Assembly (NCBI GenBank): GCA_964631175.1
Contig: CAZVWH010000050.1
Location: 1-21,559, forward strand
From: CAZVWH01 sp964631175
GTDB lineage: Bacteria > Planctomycetota > Phycisphaerae > Sedimentisphaerales > Anaerobacaceae
DNA length: 21,559 nt
Direction of reading: 5' to 3'
This document shows positions 1-9,218 of this stretch, one piece after another (the first letter of the stretch is position 1; each line of letters opens with the position of its first letter). A program made the position numbers and the translations under genes. The notes under the pieces are model-generated. The model saw only the letters and a list, made by a program, of their open reading frames with translations. It searched no databases and was not told the origin of the DNA.

Positions 1-124
1 CCGGCAATCTGTCCCCAAGCTGCGCCCTTGGACTTTGTTCAGGGCAGGCTTGAGGCTGCCATTCATCTGTGCCAAACGCAGGAAGAGCAGTAATTTAATA
101 CAATTGATATTACTCTTGGATAAG

Positions 125-150
125 ATCAGCAGCTTTTTACATTTGCTGAT
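125..150. terminator. Small inverted repeat just after the site-2 protease gene
   Basis: A 7-bp perfect stem (ATCAGCA at 125-131 and TGCTGAT at 144-150) with a 12-nt loop lies immediately after the stop codon of the minus-strand protease gene. A T-rich stretch follows only on the plus strand, so this is at best a weak or bidirectional terminator. The remaining bases from 1 to 124 show no convincing gene or signal. Confidence 0.25.
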
Positions 151-151
151 A

Positions 152-1285
152 TTATTTTCCTTCGAGGTCGATTTTAAGGTCGAGGAACTTCAGCATATCT
201 TTCAAAGCGACAATGCCGACCAATCGGCCTGCATCAACTACCATTAATCGGCTGTTGCCGGTACGTTTCATTATAGATAGCGCCTTCACAGCACTTGCTT
301 GTGGGCTGATAGTATTCTCAGCCGAACACGGCTTAACCAGGTCGCCAACAGTAAGATTATCCCACTGCTCCCTCGGTACTTGCTTTACTTCTTCTGGGGT
401 AATACAGCCTAAAAGGATGTCACCATCACACACCGGAAACATATCGAGATGGACTCTGTAAAAATAATCACTGACCAGTTCCTCAATGGAAATGAATGGA
501 GATACAGTGACGAGGTCTGTTTTCATAAAACGCCATATCTCTTCGCCGGCTAACGATCTTCGCAACAACAATTGTTTATAAGACATCGCAGAGGCGTTTC
601 GGATAAACATGCCAATCAAAGCCGACCATACGCCTACTACAAAACCATATCCCATAACAACACATAAGATACCCATGATAATCAGAAACAAGCCAAATCC
701 TGAGCCTAATTGTGAAGCGATTTTAGTCGCCCATCGCAGATTACCTTTAATAGCCCAAAGAATCGACCGCAAGACACGTCCACCATCAAGGGGAAAAGCC
801 GGCAGCAAATTAAAGCAAGCCAGGACAAAGTTCAACAATACAAGGTAATACAGGACATTGTTAATAGGCGCTGGCCATGCCAGCCCTTTTCCAACTATAG
901 TAATAAGATACAACACTGTTGCCAATAGTATGCTTGAAACTGGTCCTGCAAGCGCCATTAAAAATTCAACCTTAGGACTTGGGGGCTCATCCGCCATCTC
1001 AGCTACCCCGCCAAATATGAAAAGCGTGATGCCTTTCATAGGCAGCCCGTACTGCCTTGCAACCAACGAGTGACAGAACTCATGAAAAATAATTGAAGCA
1101 AACAGTCCTAATGCCCCGGTAATTCCCATCCATAAATAGGCGACTTTTGAAAAACCCTCGAAGTAGCTCGGAAAAAAACTATCCGATAAGGTCCAGATAA
1201 TAAGTGCCGCAAGAATAAACCAGCTTACATCAACATTGACACTAAAGCCGAACAGCTTAAAAAGAGGTATCTTCTTTCCAAACAT
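152..1285 (-). CDS. Site-2 protease family (M50) membrane metalloprotease with C-terminal CBS domains
   Basis: The product is a 377-residue polytopic membrane protein. The zinc-binding HEFCH motif (HExxH) is at residues 68-72 within a hydrophobic segment. The second family signature, NLLPAFPLDGGR, lies near residues 160-171 and its Asp is the third zinc ligand. These are the hallmarks of intramembrane M50 proteases of the SpoIVFB/Rip type. The C-terminal 130 or so residues look like a pair of CBS domains (two repeats ending VCDGDILLGCI and VVDAGRLVGIV), which bind adenine nucleotides in relatives. This class cleaves membrane-bound substrates such as anti-sigma factors or precursor proteins; no substrate can be told from this window. 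The gene starts with ATG, has only a weak ribosome site, and lies downstream of the export operon across a repeat-filled gap. Confidence 0.93.
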   Translation of the reverse strand: MFGKKIPLFKLFGFSVNVDVSWFILAALIIWTLSDSFFPSYFEGFSKVAYLWMGITGALGLFASIIFHEFCHSLVARQYGLPMKGITLFIFGGVAEMADEPPSPKVEFLMALAGPVSSILLATVLYLITIVGKGLAWPAPINNVLYYLVLLNFVLACFNLLPAFPLDGGRVLRSILWAIKGNLRWATKIASQLGSGFGLFLIIMGILCVVMGYGFVVGVWSALIGMFIRNASAMSYKQLLLRRSLAGEEIWRFMKTDLVTVSPFISIEELVSDYFYRVHLDMFPVCDGDILLGCITPEEVKQVPREQWDNLTVGDLVKPCSAENTISPQASAVKALSIMKRTGNSRLMVVDAGRLVGIVALKDMLKFLDLKIDLEGK

Positions 1286-1290
1286 ACTCT

Positions 1291-1475
1291 ATAAATTAAA
1301 TCCTAAATTCTAATCTCTAAATCATAAACAAACCTGTCCTGCCTGTCCCGAGCCAGGCCGAGGGGAGCAAAGCCGAAGGATCCAAATGACCAAAATTCAA
1401 ATCAACAAAACGATTTTTTTTTGAAAATTTGAAATTTGAAATTGTTTAGGATTTAGAACTTCGGATTTAGTGCTT
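1291..1475. repeat. AT-rich composite inverted-repeat region between the protease and permease genes
   Basis: This 198-bp intergenic region is built from short simple motifs. CTAAATT/CTAAATC-type words at 1302-1323 reappear inverted as GGATTTAG words at 1449-1470. CAAAATTCAAAT (1391-1402) pairs with ATTTGAAATTTG (1427-1438) with one mismatch, around a run of eight T. A GC-rich block (about 1333-1380) containing CCGAGGGGAGCAAAGCCGAA lies between. It encodes nothing obvious. It resembles dispersed intergenic filler repeats I associate with environmental genomes; that comparison is from memory. Confidence 0.5.
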
Positions 1476-1483
1476 TCATACTA

Positions 1484-2788
1484 TTACTCATGCCGCAGCG
1501 ACTCAATTGGGTCCATATTAGCAGCACGATAAGCCGGATACAAGCCAAATGTTATCCCCACCGCAGCACTAATACCAAAGGCCAAAAACAACGAACTGGG
1601 CGTAATCACCGTGCGCATCTGGCTGAAATGCGTTACCAAAACTGGTACAGATAAGCCTAAAATAATTCCCAGGATGCCACCGGACAACGTTAAAATGAGC
1701 GTCTCTGATAGGAATTGAAAGACAATGTCTCGCTTCTTGGCCCCGAGGGCACGGCGAATGCCAATCTCCCGCGTACGCTCGCTGACGGTGGCCAGCATAA
1801 TATTCATAATTCCAATACCTCCGACCAAAAGCGAAATCGCCGCTATTGACCCCAGAACGATAGTAAAAATGCGCTGAAACTCCTTTGCCTGTCTCATTAG
1901 CTCCAGAGGAACAGTTATTTCATAATCATTTTTCTTGTGGAATCGTTTCAGTAGTGTCTGCACACTCTGTCTTGTTCCCAGCACCTGGTCTATGTCACGA
2001 ACTTTCACAATGACTTCCTGCAGCTCAACTCTTTCCAAAGTTCCTCCGCTGCCTGCGCTGACCTGCAGCGACATTTCACCGAAACGTTCCCTAACCGTGG
2101 TCAGAGGAATATAAATGCTTCCTAATCTCGCACCGCTCTTTTTTGCTGTTTGGGCCTCCTTTTGCCCGAAAGCACTTGATGCTGTTGTACTGCTCTGCTC
2201 AGCAGCAATGCCAATCACTCGATAGTAATCACTGGCAACTTTCACATGCTGGCCTAAGGGACTGTCAAAGCCAAACAGTTCTTTAACCAAATTTTCATCA
2301 ACAATACAAACACCCTGTTTGTAGTGCATATCAGTACTGCTGAGAAACCGCCCGAATTTCAGCCGGAGCTGTGATATCTCGGGATACCACGGCACTGTTC
2401 CGATTACTTCTATAGACACCCTATGAGTGCGATACTGGGCCTGCTGGGAGAGACGTCGATTTGGGACAATAACCTGGACGTCGGGTATGCCGCTGCGAAA
2501 ACGCTCGGCATCGGCATAGGTAAGACCATATTCTTTCAAGGTTTGCCGTTGACCGCCGGCTGATTGCTCTTCAACCGGCTCAGTAGTTTTTATTATAATA
2601 TTGTTGCTGCCAAGCTGGGCGATCTTCTCCTGGGCGTCACGACTGGCACCCTCACCTATAGCGAGCATGGCGATAACTGAAGAGACGCCGAATATGATAC
2701 CCAACATAGTCAAAGTGGAACGCAGACGATGCATCCACAGACTCTTTATCCCCAACTTAACTGTACGTTTTAAACGAAAAAAAAACAT
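1484..2788 (-). CDS. MacB/FtsX-family ABC transporter permease
   Basis: The 434-residue protein has the MacB-type layout. One N-terminal membrane segment (about 21-46) is followed by a large periplasmic MacB_PCD-like domain (about 47-310), then three membrane segments in the C-terminal FtsX domain. The coupling-loop signature RTREIGIRRALGAK, which contacts the ATPase, and the typical ending DPIESLRHE are both present. Unlike E. coli MacB, the ATPase is encoded separately by the gene six bases upstream. Type VII ABC transporters of this kind do not pass substrate through the membrane; they drive a periplasmic adaptor and an outer-membrane duct. The ATG is followed by nine T residues (Phe2-4), a homopolymer prone to slippage or sequencing error. 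Substrate unknown. Confidence 0.93.
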   Translation of the reverse strand: MFFFRLKRTVKLGIKSLWMHRLRSTLTMLGIIFGVSSVIAMLAIGEGASRDAQEKIAQLGSNNIIIKTTEPVEEQSAGGQRQTLKEYGLTYADAERFRSGIPDVQVIVPNRRLSQQAQYRTHRVSIEVIGTVPWYPEISQLRLKFGRFLSSTDMHYKQGVCIVDENLVKELFGFDSPLGQHVKVASDYYRVIGIAAEQSSTTASSAFGQKEAQTAKKSGARLGSIYIPLTTVRERFGEMSLQVSAGSGGTLERVELQEVIVKVRDIDQVLGTRQSVQTLLKRFHKKNDYEITVPLELMRQAKEFQRIFTIVLGSIAAISLLVGGIGIMNIMLATVSERTREIGIRRALGAKKRDIVFQFLSETLILTLSGGILGIILGLSVPVLVTHFSQMRTVITPSSLFLAFGISAAVGITFGLYPAYRAANMDPIESLRHE

Positions 2789-2794
2789 AAGTGC

Positions 2795-3520
2795 TTATCG
2801 ATTATTATATTCCTGCTTCTTTATACGTCCGTCTAAGAGACGTATGACTCTTTCAGCACCAGTAGCGATACTCTCATCATGGGTAACAGCTATCAGAGTC
2901 TTACCTTGCTCATGCAAATTATCAAGAACAGCTAATATCTCAGTACCGCTTTCTGAGTCGAGATTACCCGTCGGCTCGTCGGCTAAAATAATCAATGGGT
3001 CGTTTGCTAATGCCCTGGCGATTGCTACTCGCTGCTGCTGACCACCACTTAGTTCTGCCGGTCTATGACTAAGTCTGTCACCGAGACCTACCATTGTGGC
3101 TAATTCTCTGGCGCGTTCGGCACTTTCATACTCGGTAAAGCCCTGGTAATACATCGGAACCTCTATATTTTCTACGACATTCAGTTGGGCAATCAGATTG
3201 AACGACTGAAACACAAAACCGATGCGTGTGCCGCGTATCATCGACAACTGGTCGTCATCAAGCAAAGAAACACTCTGTCCGCCGAGTATATAATCTCCGC
3301 TGGTGGGACGATCCAGGCAGCCAATTAAATTGAGCAATGTGGATTTGCCTGAACCGCTGGGTCCCATAATGGCTATATATTCACCATTGGTGATAGTCAA
3401 GTCAATTTCCCGCAAGACCCGCAATTCAACTGAGCCGAGCAGGTAATTCTTACACAGTTTTTCCATCACCAAAATTGGCCTATTAGTCTCGAAATTAACG
3501 GTTTTGTCCACCTTCTGCAT
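2795..3520 (-). CDS. ABC transporter ATP-binding protein (MacB/LolD type)
   Basis: The 241-residue nucleotide-binding domain is complete. It has Walker A GPSGSGKST (53-61), Q-loop Gln about 105, signature LSGGQQQR (157-164), Walker B LIILADE with catalytic Glu182, and switch His214 in AVTHD. Sequence and length fit the LolD/MacB/FtsE class that powers FtsX-type permeases from the cytoplasmic side. The gene overlaps the end of the membrane-fusion gene by 26 bases and is followed six bases later by the permease, so the subunits are probably translationally coupled. The ATG at 3518-3520 gives about 15 residues before the first beta strand. An internal ATG at residue 19 is a possible alternative start, but the upstream one preserves the overlap. 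Confidence 0.95.
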   Translation of the reverse strand: MQKVDKTVNFETNRPILVMEKLCKNYLLGSVELRVLREIDLTITNGEYIAIMGPSGSGKSTLLNLIGCLDRPTSGDYILGGQSVSLLDDDQLSMIRGTRIGFVFQSFNLIAQLNVVENIEVPMYYQGFTEYESAERARELATMVGLGDRLSHRPAELSGGQQQRVAIARALANDPLIILADEPTGNLDSESGTEILAVLDNLHEQGKTLIAVTHDESIATGAERVIRLLDGRIKKQEYNNR

Positions 3521-5606
3521 CGCCTGATCCCTGTCCCATACGATTTCTGCCTTGCTTCATCATCGATCCACGCATACTTTTCATAAACTCCATAAGCTCT
3601 GTTTTGAACTTCTCCGGATCGCTCTTGCGCAACTGCTCCAGCTCTTGGACCTTTTCCGGGTTGATCTTTTTCAGACCAGCTAACATGCGATCAATCATTT
3701 CGTCTGTCGGTTGAAAGGACATGCCCTGCGGTGGCCCTGCAACCATTGGCGATTCCCTACCCTGCCTTGGTCTCTCGCCCGGCGTGTCTGTACTGTCGGC
3801 GAACTGTTCAGCTCTTTCTGCGGCTTTGCCGTCCGGCCGAGTTTCAGTTTCCGTATCAGCTTGACCTGTCTGGGCTTTTCTCTGTGGTAGTGGTTGTTGC
3901 TGCTGTAATCCGACTGCACCGGAGACTTCACTGAAAAGCGGTGGATTTAGCATCACTTCCTCGCTGACCTCCAAACCTTCGATAATCTGCACAAACGTAT
4001 CGTTAAAAACGCCCGTTTGCACTACGCGCTCTTGAGGGCCATTCGAAGTCATAACGTAACAGACTTTTCTGCCGCCGCGATTCGACACTACCTGGATAGG
4101 TACAATTATAACATCCTCCAACTGCCTGATGAGAACAGTAACCTTGCACGACATTCGACTTCTAAGGAACTCATAGGTGCCATCTATACTAACCAGGGTT
4201 TCGTAAACCTTAAGGTCCGGGTTCAACCAGCCGCGCTGCTGGTCTGGTAGCGGTGCCACTTCAAGCACTCCGCCCTGTAATACCCTATCGGGGAAAGCAT
4301 CCATAACAATAGTCGCAGGCTGACCGAGGCGGACCTTATCAACCTCGGTCTCGTGGACACCGATTTCAGCAACCATTGACGCAGTATCAGGCATTGATAC
4401 AATCGCCTGACCCTCATAGACCGACTCACCTTCAGCAATGATGCCAGCACTTCCTCCTCGCATAGCCCTAAATCGGTCCTCTTCGCCGCCGGTACCATAT
4501 ATCACCAGGCCCGGAGCCCTTGCTTTAATAGTACAATACTCGATTTGCTTTTCTAATTCGCTTACCCTTGTCTGTTGCGACCGAAATCTCTCCTGGGCGT
4601 TACTGAGTTTCGCCTGGGCCTGCGCTAGTCTCGAACGGCACTGAGCATATGTCCTATCCAATTGTCGTCCAGCCTCAATGTAGTCGCTGATGTACCGCTC
4701 CGTATTTTTTGGAAAATCGTAGTCTAAAAACAAATTCAGAGATATCTTGGTACTCTGCAAGGAAAACTCACGATTCTTCTTAGTCAGCTTGTCTCTTTCC
4801 AGCTCAAGGTCGGAAACATAATTTGCATCGTGAAGCTTTATTGTGCCTGCCAGCGTATCCTCCGCAGTTTTTAAGTTACCCTCAGCCAAAACAATATCAT
4901 CCTGCAACCTCTTTAGTTCCTGCCAGGCAGCGGCTCCTTCCAACACGTTTGGGTCTTTTCTTACCTCTTCAATAAAGGGAGCTACATATTCTGTCAGACT
5001 TGACGCTTCGTTCACATCCTTAATCAATCTCACTGCAAGGTCCGCACCCAAATATTTCTGGAGGTCCAACAGGGCAAATCTTACGTTCAGCCGAGCCTCT
5101 GCGATATCACTTTCATTTTGTTTAACCTGAATGTGATACGCCTCTTCTGCAGAGGTAGCATTTTCTCGGTCACCGGCAAGCTCCATTTTCTCTTGTTCCA
5201 ACCGTTCCTTCAAAGCCGAAGAATCCAGCTCCACCAGGACCATGCCGTTATTTACATCTTCCTGAGTTACATAAGTGCCTGCGGGTACGATACTTACTAT
5301 TGATACAGCTCCTACGCCCCTTCTTTCGACCTGACATTTATATTGTATTGAGTTATGTGCCCTGATACTGCCACCTTCGGTGACGGTAACGGTTAAATCA
5401 TCCCTGCGCACGGTGAAAGTACTGCTTGTAGCAAATGCTGGATCTGCCTTTCTCGTTGCCGCCACTAAAACCGTTACTGTCACAGCCACTACGATAAAAA
5501 GCAGTATCACCCACCACCACTTTTTACCGGCCTTAGAACGGGCAGAAATATCGGATTGACGTTGATTTGCCGAGTTTTTCGGTTTATATTTGTCTTTATT
5601 ATTCAT
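3495..5606 (-). CDS. HlyD/MacA-type membrane-fusion (periplasmic adaptor) protein with long C-terminal tail
   Basis: The 703-residue product starts with a polar, basic cytoplasmic segment and one membrane helix (about 29-51). Lipoyl/barrel-sandwich halves (about 95-130 and 358-410) flank a long coiled-coil hairpin (about 130-358), followed by a beta-barrel (about 410-495) and a membrane-proximal domain (about 495-555). This is the architecture of adaptors that link an inner-membrane ABC transporter to a TolC-like duct. It is far longer than the usual 370-400 residues, partly from an extended hairpin and partly from a tail of about 140 residues: a QQQQ/Pro/Glu-rich linker, then a Met- and Lys-rich helical segment (about 630-690). 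The start overlaps the TolC-like gene as ATGA, and the end overlaps the ATPase gene. Confidence 0.92.
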   Translation of the reverse strand: MNNKDKYKPKNSANQRQSDISARSKAGKKWWWVILLFIVVAVTVTVLVAATRKADPAFATSSTFTVRRDDLTVTVTEGGSIRAHNSIQYKCQVERRGVGAVSIVSIVPAGTYVTQEDVNNGMVLVELDSSALKERLEQEKMELAGDRENATSAEEAYHIQVKQNESDIAEARLNVRFALLDLQKYLGADLAVRLIKDVNEASSLTEYVAPFIEEVRKDPNVLEGAAAWQELKRLQDDIVLAEGNLKTAEDTLAGTIKLHDANYVSDLELERDKLTKKNREFSLQSTKISLNLFLDYDFPKNTERYISDYIEAGRQLDRTYAQCRSRLAQAQAKLSNAQERFRSQQTRVSELEKQIEYCTIKARAPGLVIYGTGGEEDRFRAMRGGSAGIIAEGESVYEGQAIVSMPDTASMVAEIGVHETEVDKVRLGQPATIVMDAFPDRVLQGGVLEVAPLPDQQRGWLNPDLKVYETLVSIDGTYEFLRSRMSCKVTVLIRQLEDVIIVPIQVVSNRGGRKVCYVMTSNGPQERVVQTGVFNDTFVQIIEGLEVSEEVMLNPPLFSEVSGAVGLQQQQPLPQRKAQTGQADTETETRPDGKAAERAEQFADSTDTPGERPRQGRESPMVAGPPQGMSFQPTDEMIDRMLAGLKKINPEKVQELEQLRKSDPEKFKTELMEFMKSMRGSMMKQGRNRMGQGSGDAEGGQNR

Positions 5607-7225
5607 TTTGCTCTATGCTCCCACATTCCATCCGGTCTAACACCAAGAATTCCAACATCTCTAAAAAAGCTCATTTTGGCAATTGTGTGATCAACTAAAG
5701 CGCGTGTTACAGCATTTTGAGCCTGTACTAAGGCGTCCTCTGACTCCAGCAACAGTCGCACCGTCCCTCGGCCGTATTCTAAAAGTAATCTTTGCTGTTC
5801 GACCCGCCTTTCAGCCAGTTTCAAGCCGACTTTTTGAATTCGGTGACTCTCAGCGGTCTCTGCCAGGTCGCGATAGGCCTGACGTACAGCCAGTTTGACT
5901 CTTTCGGCTTCTTCATCATATCCTCTTTGTCGCTGCTGCAATGTTATCAACGCCCCTCGATAAGCATTACGTTCAGCTTTTCGGTCGAGCATCAAGTCGG
6001 TTTCAATACCCAGCTCATAGGCGCCTTTTTGAAATTGCAATCTGCTAAAATCAGTCTTCGGATTAGAATCTACGTCTATGCTGCCAATCAAGTTCAACTC
6101 TACCCCCAGGCCTTCAGCAGCCAGAACAAGTTTCCGTTGGGCGTCATCAACTTCGTCTCTGGTATTAGCCAAATCCAAACGCCGAGCCAATGCCATATCG
6201 ATCGCTTCATCCGCCGTAAAACCGGGCTGTCTCACGCCGATGCTTTCCAAAGCCCTTAACTCATCCTGGTCTAACACTATGTCGGCATCGGTTGGTAAAG
6301 ATAACTTTATTTTGAAGCTATCAAGGGTTTGTTCGTAGCGTTGTTGCGCAGAAACAAGGTTGTTTTCGGCACTAAGTAGTCTCTGCTCAGCCTCATCTGC
6401 ATCGGATTGAGACCTTTGACCAACCTCGACCTCCATTCTCAGTTGGTTTGTTGATTGAACCTGCCTTTGATAGCTGGCTCTGGTAATTTCTAAACTCTCC
6501 CTTTGCTGTAGAACATTGTAGTAATCACGTATAATGTCAACCACAAATGTCTTACGATAACGGTTGAATGTTCGTATTCTATATAAAACGTCCCGCTCAG
6601 CCTGAGTTAGAGTCTCCCGGGCGGTCTTGCCTGCGCCTGCTCCCAGCAAAGGAATAGTGATATCGCCACTTAAAACCGAACCTATTGTATGTCTGGGGTC
6701 GCCGGTAAGAAATCTCACCCAATCAATCGCAATGCCGGCATTAACTATTATCCCATTAAGCAACAGCAGCTTTTGGTCAACACCTCCTGAAATTTGAAGA
6801 TCTACATCATCTTCATCACTCTTGTCGTCTGTGTAAGTGCCGTCAATAGTCCCAAACCATTGTCGTGCGTACTGATGACGTGTTAGCGTCAAATCGAGTG
6901 CCGTAAGGTAAAGCGATTCTTTTTGCGTTTGATAATCTCGGTTTTGCGCGGTAGCCAAAGCTACCACCTGTGCAAGAGTCAGGACACGAGATTTCGGCAT
7001 TACTTTTTCAATCTTTATGTCGTTTGGCGACGGCGGTACATCAGTTATTCTATAATTGGTCTTTTGGCCAAAGTCATCTTGCCATTTACTATCGATAATT
7101 CCATATACTTCCTTATCAGCTTCTTCTTTATAGTGTTCTCTGCTGCATCCACCGGTGATACCAAGCACAATAGCGCTGTACAGCAATAACAATAGCAAAT
7201 TTATTTGCCGAAACCCATAACACAT
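5603..7225 (-). CDS. TolC-family outer-membrane efflux protein, probable lipoprotein
   Basis: From the ATG at 7223-7225 the product has 540 residues. A hydrophobic signal segment ends in GITGGC, so Cys26 is a likely lipidation site, although the lipobox is not canonical. The mature part has two long helical regions rich in Gln, Ala, Arg and Glu, for example around QRESLEITRASYQRQ and again near the C-terminus (AERRVEQQRLLLEYGRG). This is the duplicated helical-hairpin pattern of TolC/OprM ducts. It is first in the operon, followed by adaptor, ATPase and permease, and its stop overlaps the adaptor start (ATGA). A GTG two codons upstream (7229-7231) could also serve. The GGAG at about 7236-7239 lies 10 bases from the ATG and 4 from the GTG, so the ATG is preferred. 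Confidence 0.92.
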   Translation of the reverse strand: MCYGFRQINLLLLLLYSAIVLGITGGCSREHYKEEADKEVYGIIDSKWQDDFGQKTNYRITDVPPSPNDIKIEKVMPKSRVLTLAQVVALATAQNRDYQTQKESLYLTALDLTLTRHQYARQWFGTIDGTYTDDKSDEDDVDLQISGGVDQKLLLLNGIIVNAGIAIDWVRFLTGDPRHTIGSVLSGDITIPLLGAGAGKTARETLTQAERDVLYRIRTFNRYRKTFVVDIIRDYYNVLQQRESLEITRASYQRQVQSTNQLRMEVEVGQRSQSDADEAEQRLLSAENNLVSAQQRYEQTLDSFKIKLSLPTDADIVLDQDELRALESIGVRQPGFTADEAIDMALARRLDLANTRDEVDDAQRKLVLAAEGLGVELNLIGSIDVDSNPKTDFSRLQFQKGAYELGIETDLMLDRKAERNAYRGALITLQQRQRGYDEEAERVKLAVRQAYRDLAETAESHRIQKVGLKLAERRVEQQRLLLEYGRGTVRLLLESEDALVQAQNAVTRALVDHTIAKMSFFRDVGILGVRPDGMWEHRAK

Positions 7226-7281
7226 AAACACTTTTCTCCAATGCGCCTATTTTGCGTAAAATAACTTCAAAAGCGTATTTG

Positions 7282-7287
7282 ATTATA
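7282..7287 (-). promoter_or_regulatory. Possible -10 element for the tripartite export operon
   Basis: On the minus strand a perfect TATAAT lies about 57 bases upstream of the TolC-like ATG. A weak -35 candidate, TTTATT, sits 17 bases further upstream (three of six consensus matches). The 313-base gap from 7226 to 7538 is AT-rich and holds no credible gene, so a promoter here is plausible. No strong terminator for the preceding kinase gene is visible in this gap. Confidence 0.35.
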
Positions 7288-7538
7288 TAATAAAAGGTTA
7301 CAAAAATAAAGCTAAAAAGTATCTCCGTATTCATGTTATTAGACGCTCTTTTGGCTAATAGTATTGCTAAAAAAATCTTGTTTGGCGATAAAAAATCCTG
7401 TTCTACCACTTCAGAATAACCAAACAACTTAAAATTTAGCGTGGATTTCTAAGCAGAGTCCAAGATTGAAAAATGTGCGCTTAAAGATAGAGAGTTACTT
7501 CACTTAGGAAGAAATGAACATTAATTAGTGGGAATTTA

Positions 7539-9170
7539 TTACCTAACGAGGGTTTCTTCCAGAGCCTCGTCAGTTTTCTCAGGCAAAACCTTCGGTGCGG
7601 TTTTGCCGGCTAATGGCAGAAAGACAATAACGGTTGTACCTTTATCTACTTCACTTTCGACCTCGATTCTACCGCCGTGCATCATTACAATTTTGTTAAC
7701 AATAGCCAACCCAAGACCTGTACCCTGAATTTCTTTGCCGGGCCGTTGTACACGGTAAAAGTGGTCAAATATCCTTGGAAGGGCTTGCCTAGGTATCCCC
7801 ATACCTGTATCACTTATACGTATGACCAATTCTTCATCCTGCTGTCTAACACTAATAGAAACCTTACCTTTTTCCGGCGTAAACTTGATTGCATTGCTAA
7901 TCAGATTTGTCAAAACCTGAATAATCTTGGCATTATCAAAACTGGCTTTAGGTAATCTTTCCTCAAGCTCAAGGGAAAAATCCATTGCTTTTTGTTTTGC
8001 GGAAGTGGCCATAGTCTGATAAGCCTCGCCGACTACCTCAGTTATATCGTTGTCTTGAATATTTAATCTGACCTTATTGGCCTCGAGTCTTTGAAAATCT
8101 AAAACATCATTTACAAGCACTGCAAGCCTGTCCACGTTTCTCTTTGCTATATTTAAGAACTTCTTTTGCTGGTCATTGACCTGTCCTGCTATTTCATCCG
8201 AAACAATGGCAATAGCCTCTTTCATACAGCCTAAAGGCGTTCGCAGCTCATGTGAAACTGTTGATATAAACTGCGATTTTATCTCCATTGTCTCTTTGAG
8301 TTTCTCTTCCGCATTTTTTCGGTCGGTTATGTCATCGATAGCAATTACTACATGTTTACAGCCATCGATAATCACCGGTTCGGCACTCACGCAGAGCCAA
8401 GGCGTAATCTGTTCATTACCCACTCTAAGCGTAGGCTGTATTTCAACCTTTTGAATAGATTGTCCTGAGCTTAACGCACTTACAATGCTCCCGCGGAGCA
8501 CACATTCTGCACAGTCTGGGTTATCTAACTTTTGCAGATACGCAGTATGGCATGCAATGTCCCTTTCGGGACTTGCGCCACAATCCTTCCCATTGAATTC
8601 GCTATTAATGCAACCTAAAGCGGTACAAATTGGACGATTGATAATTTGCGAATATTCTTTGCGAAACATTTGCCTTATAGCGTCGTTGACGCGATTCGTT
8701 ACCATATTCTCATCAACCAATAGCATACCAACCGGTACGGCATCAAATATAGCCTCGAGGTTTTTTTGCTTTTCGCCGAGTATCGCTTCTAATCTCTTAC
8801 GCTTTATTGCATTTTCAACTGTTATTGGAAGTATCTTAAGGTAGTTCCGATTGATGTCCTTTACCAGATAATCATAAGCGCCGAGTTTGATAGCTTTTAC
8901 GGCGATTTCCTCATTGCCAGCTCCGGTAACAATTATAGTTGGAGTATCCTTCGCAGAATTCATGATGTCCAATGCAGTACCATCGCCCAGATTGAAGTCA
9001 GAAACAATAACATCAAACTGTTCCGAATCGAATATACTATGGGCTTCTGAAACAGAGCCGGCTATTGTGTAATCATATAGAAGATTTTCCTCCCTGATCA
9101 ACCACTCAAATGCCTTTTGGTCGATCACATCATCCTCAATCAGCAGAATTTTACGTCTTGAGCCATCCAT
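7539..9170 (-). CDS. Soluble hybrid sensor: receiver - PAS (Cys-rich) - histidine kinase
   Basis: The 543-residue protein has no membrane segment. Residues 7-120 form a receiver domain (acidic pair Asp13/Asp14, phosphoacceptor Asp58, conserved Lys104). A PAS-like domain follows (about 135-285), then a HisKA dimerisation helix with His307 in SHELRTP, and a HATPase domain with the N box NLISNAIKFT, G1 DTGMGIP and G2 GTGLGLAI. All catalytic motifs look intact. The PAS region contains six cysteines (182, 187, 197, 207, 220, 223) in a C-x4-C...C...C...C-x2-C pattern, suggesting redox or metal sensing; that is inference. It lies 134 bases downstream of a single-domain response regulator and at the end of the pilus cluster. 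AGGAA just before the ATG supports the start. Confidence 0.93.
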   Translation of the reverse strand: MDGSRRKILLIEDDVIDQKAFEWLIREENLLYDYTIAGSVSEAHSIFDSEQFDVIVSDFNLGDGTALDIMNSAKDTPTIIVTGAGNEEIAVKAIKLGAYDYLVKDINRNYLKILPITVENAIKRKRLEAILGEKQKNLEAIFDAVPVGMLLVDENMVTNRVNDAIRQMFRKEYSQIINRPICTALGCINSEFNGKDCGASPERDIACHTAYLQKLDNPDCAECVLRGSIVSALSSGQSIQKVEIQPTLRVGNEQITPWLCVSAEPVIIDGCKHVVIAIDDITDRKNAEEKLKETMEIKSQFISTVSHELRTPLGCMKEAIAIVSDEIAGQVNDQQKKFLNIAKRNVDRLAVLVNDVLDFQRLEANKVRLNIQDNDITEVVGEAYQTMATSAKQKAMDFSLELEERLPKASFDNAKIIQVLTNLISNAIKFTPEKGKVSISVRQQDEELVIRISDTGMGIPRQALPRIFDHFYRVQRPGKEIQGTGLGLAIVNKIVMMHGGRIEVESEVDKGTTVIVFLPLAGKTAPKVLPEKTDEALEETLVR

Positions 9171-9218
9171 TTCCTACACCCATTCCTGTTTTTCGATTAT
9201 ATATACCCTTAAAAGCAT

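Noticed and set aside
7128..7427. Minus-strand frame of 99 codons overlapping the start of the TolC-like gene
   Set aside because: It overlaps the well-supported signal-peptide region in another frame and covers the likely promoter; no domain is recognisable.
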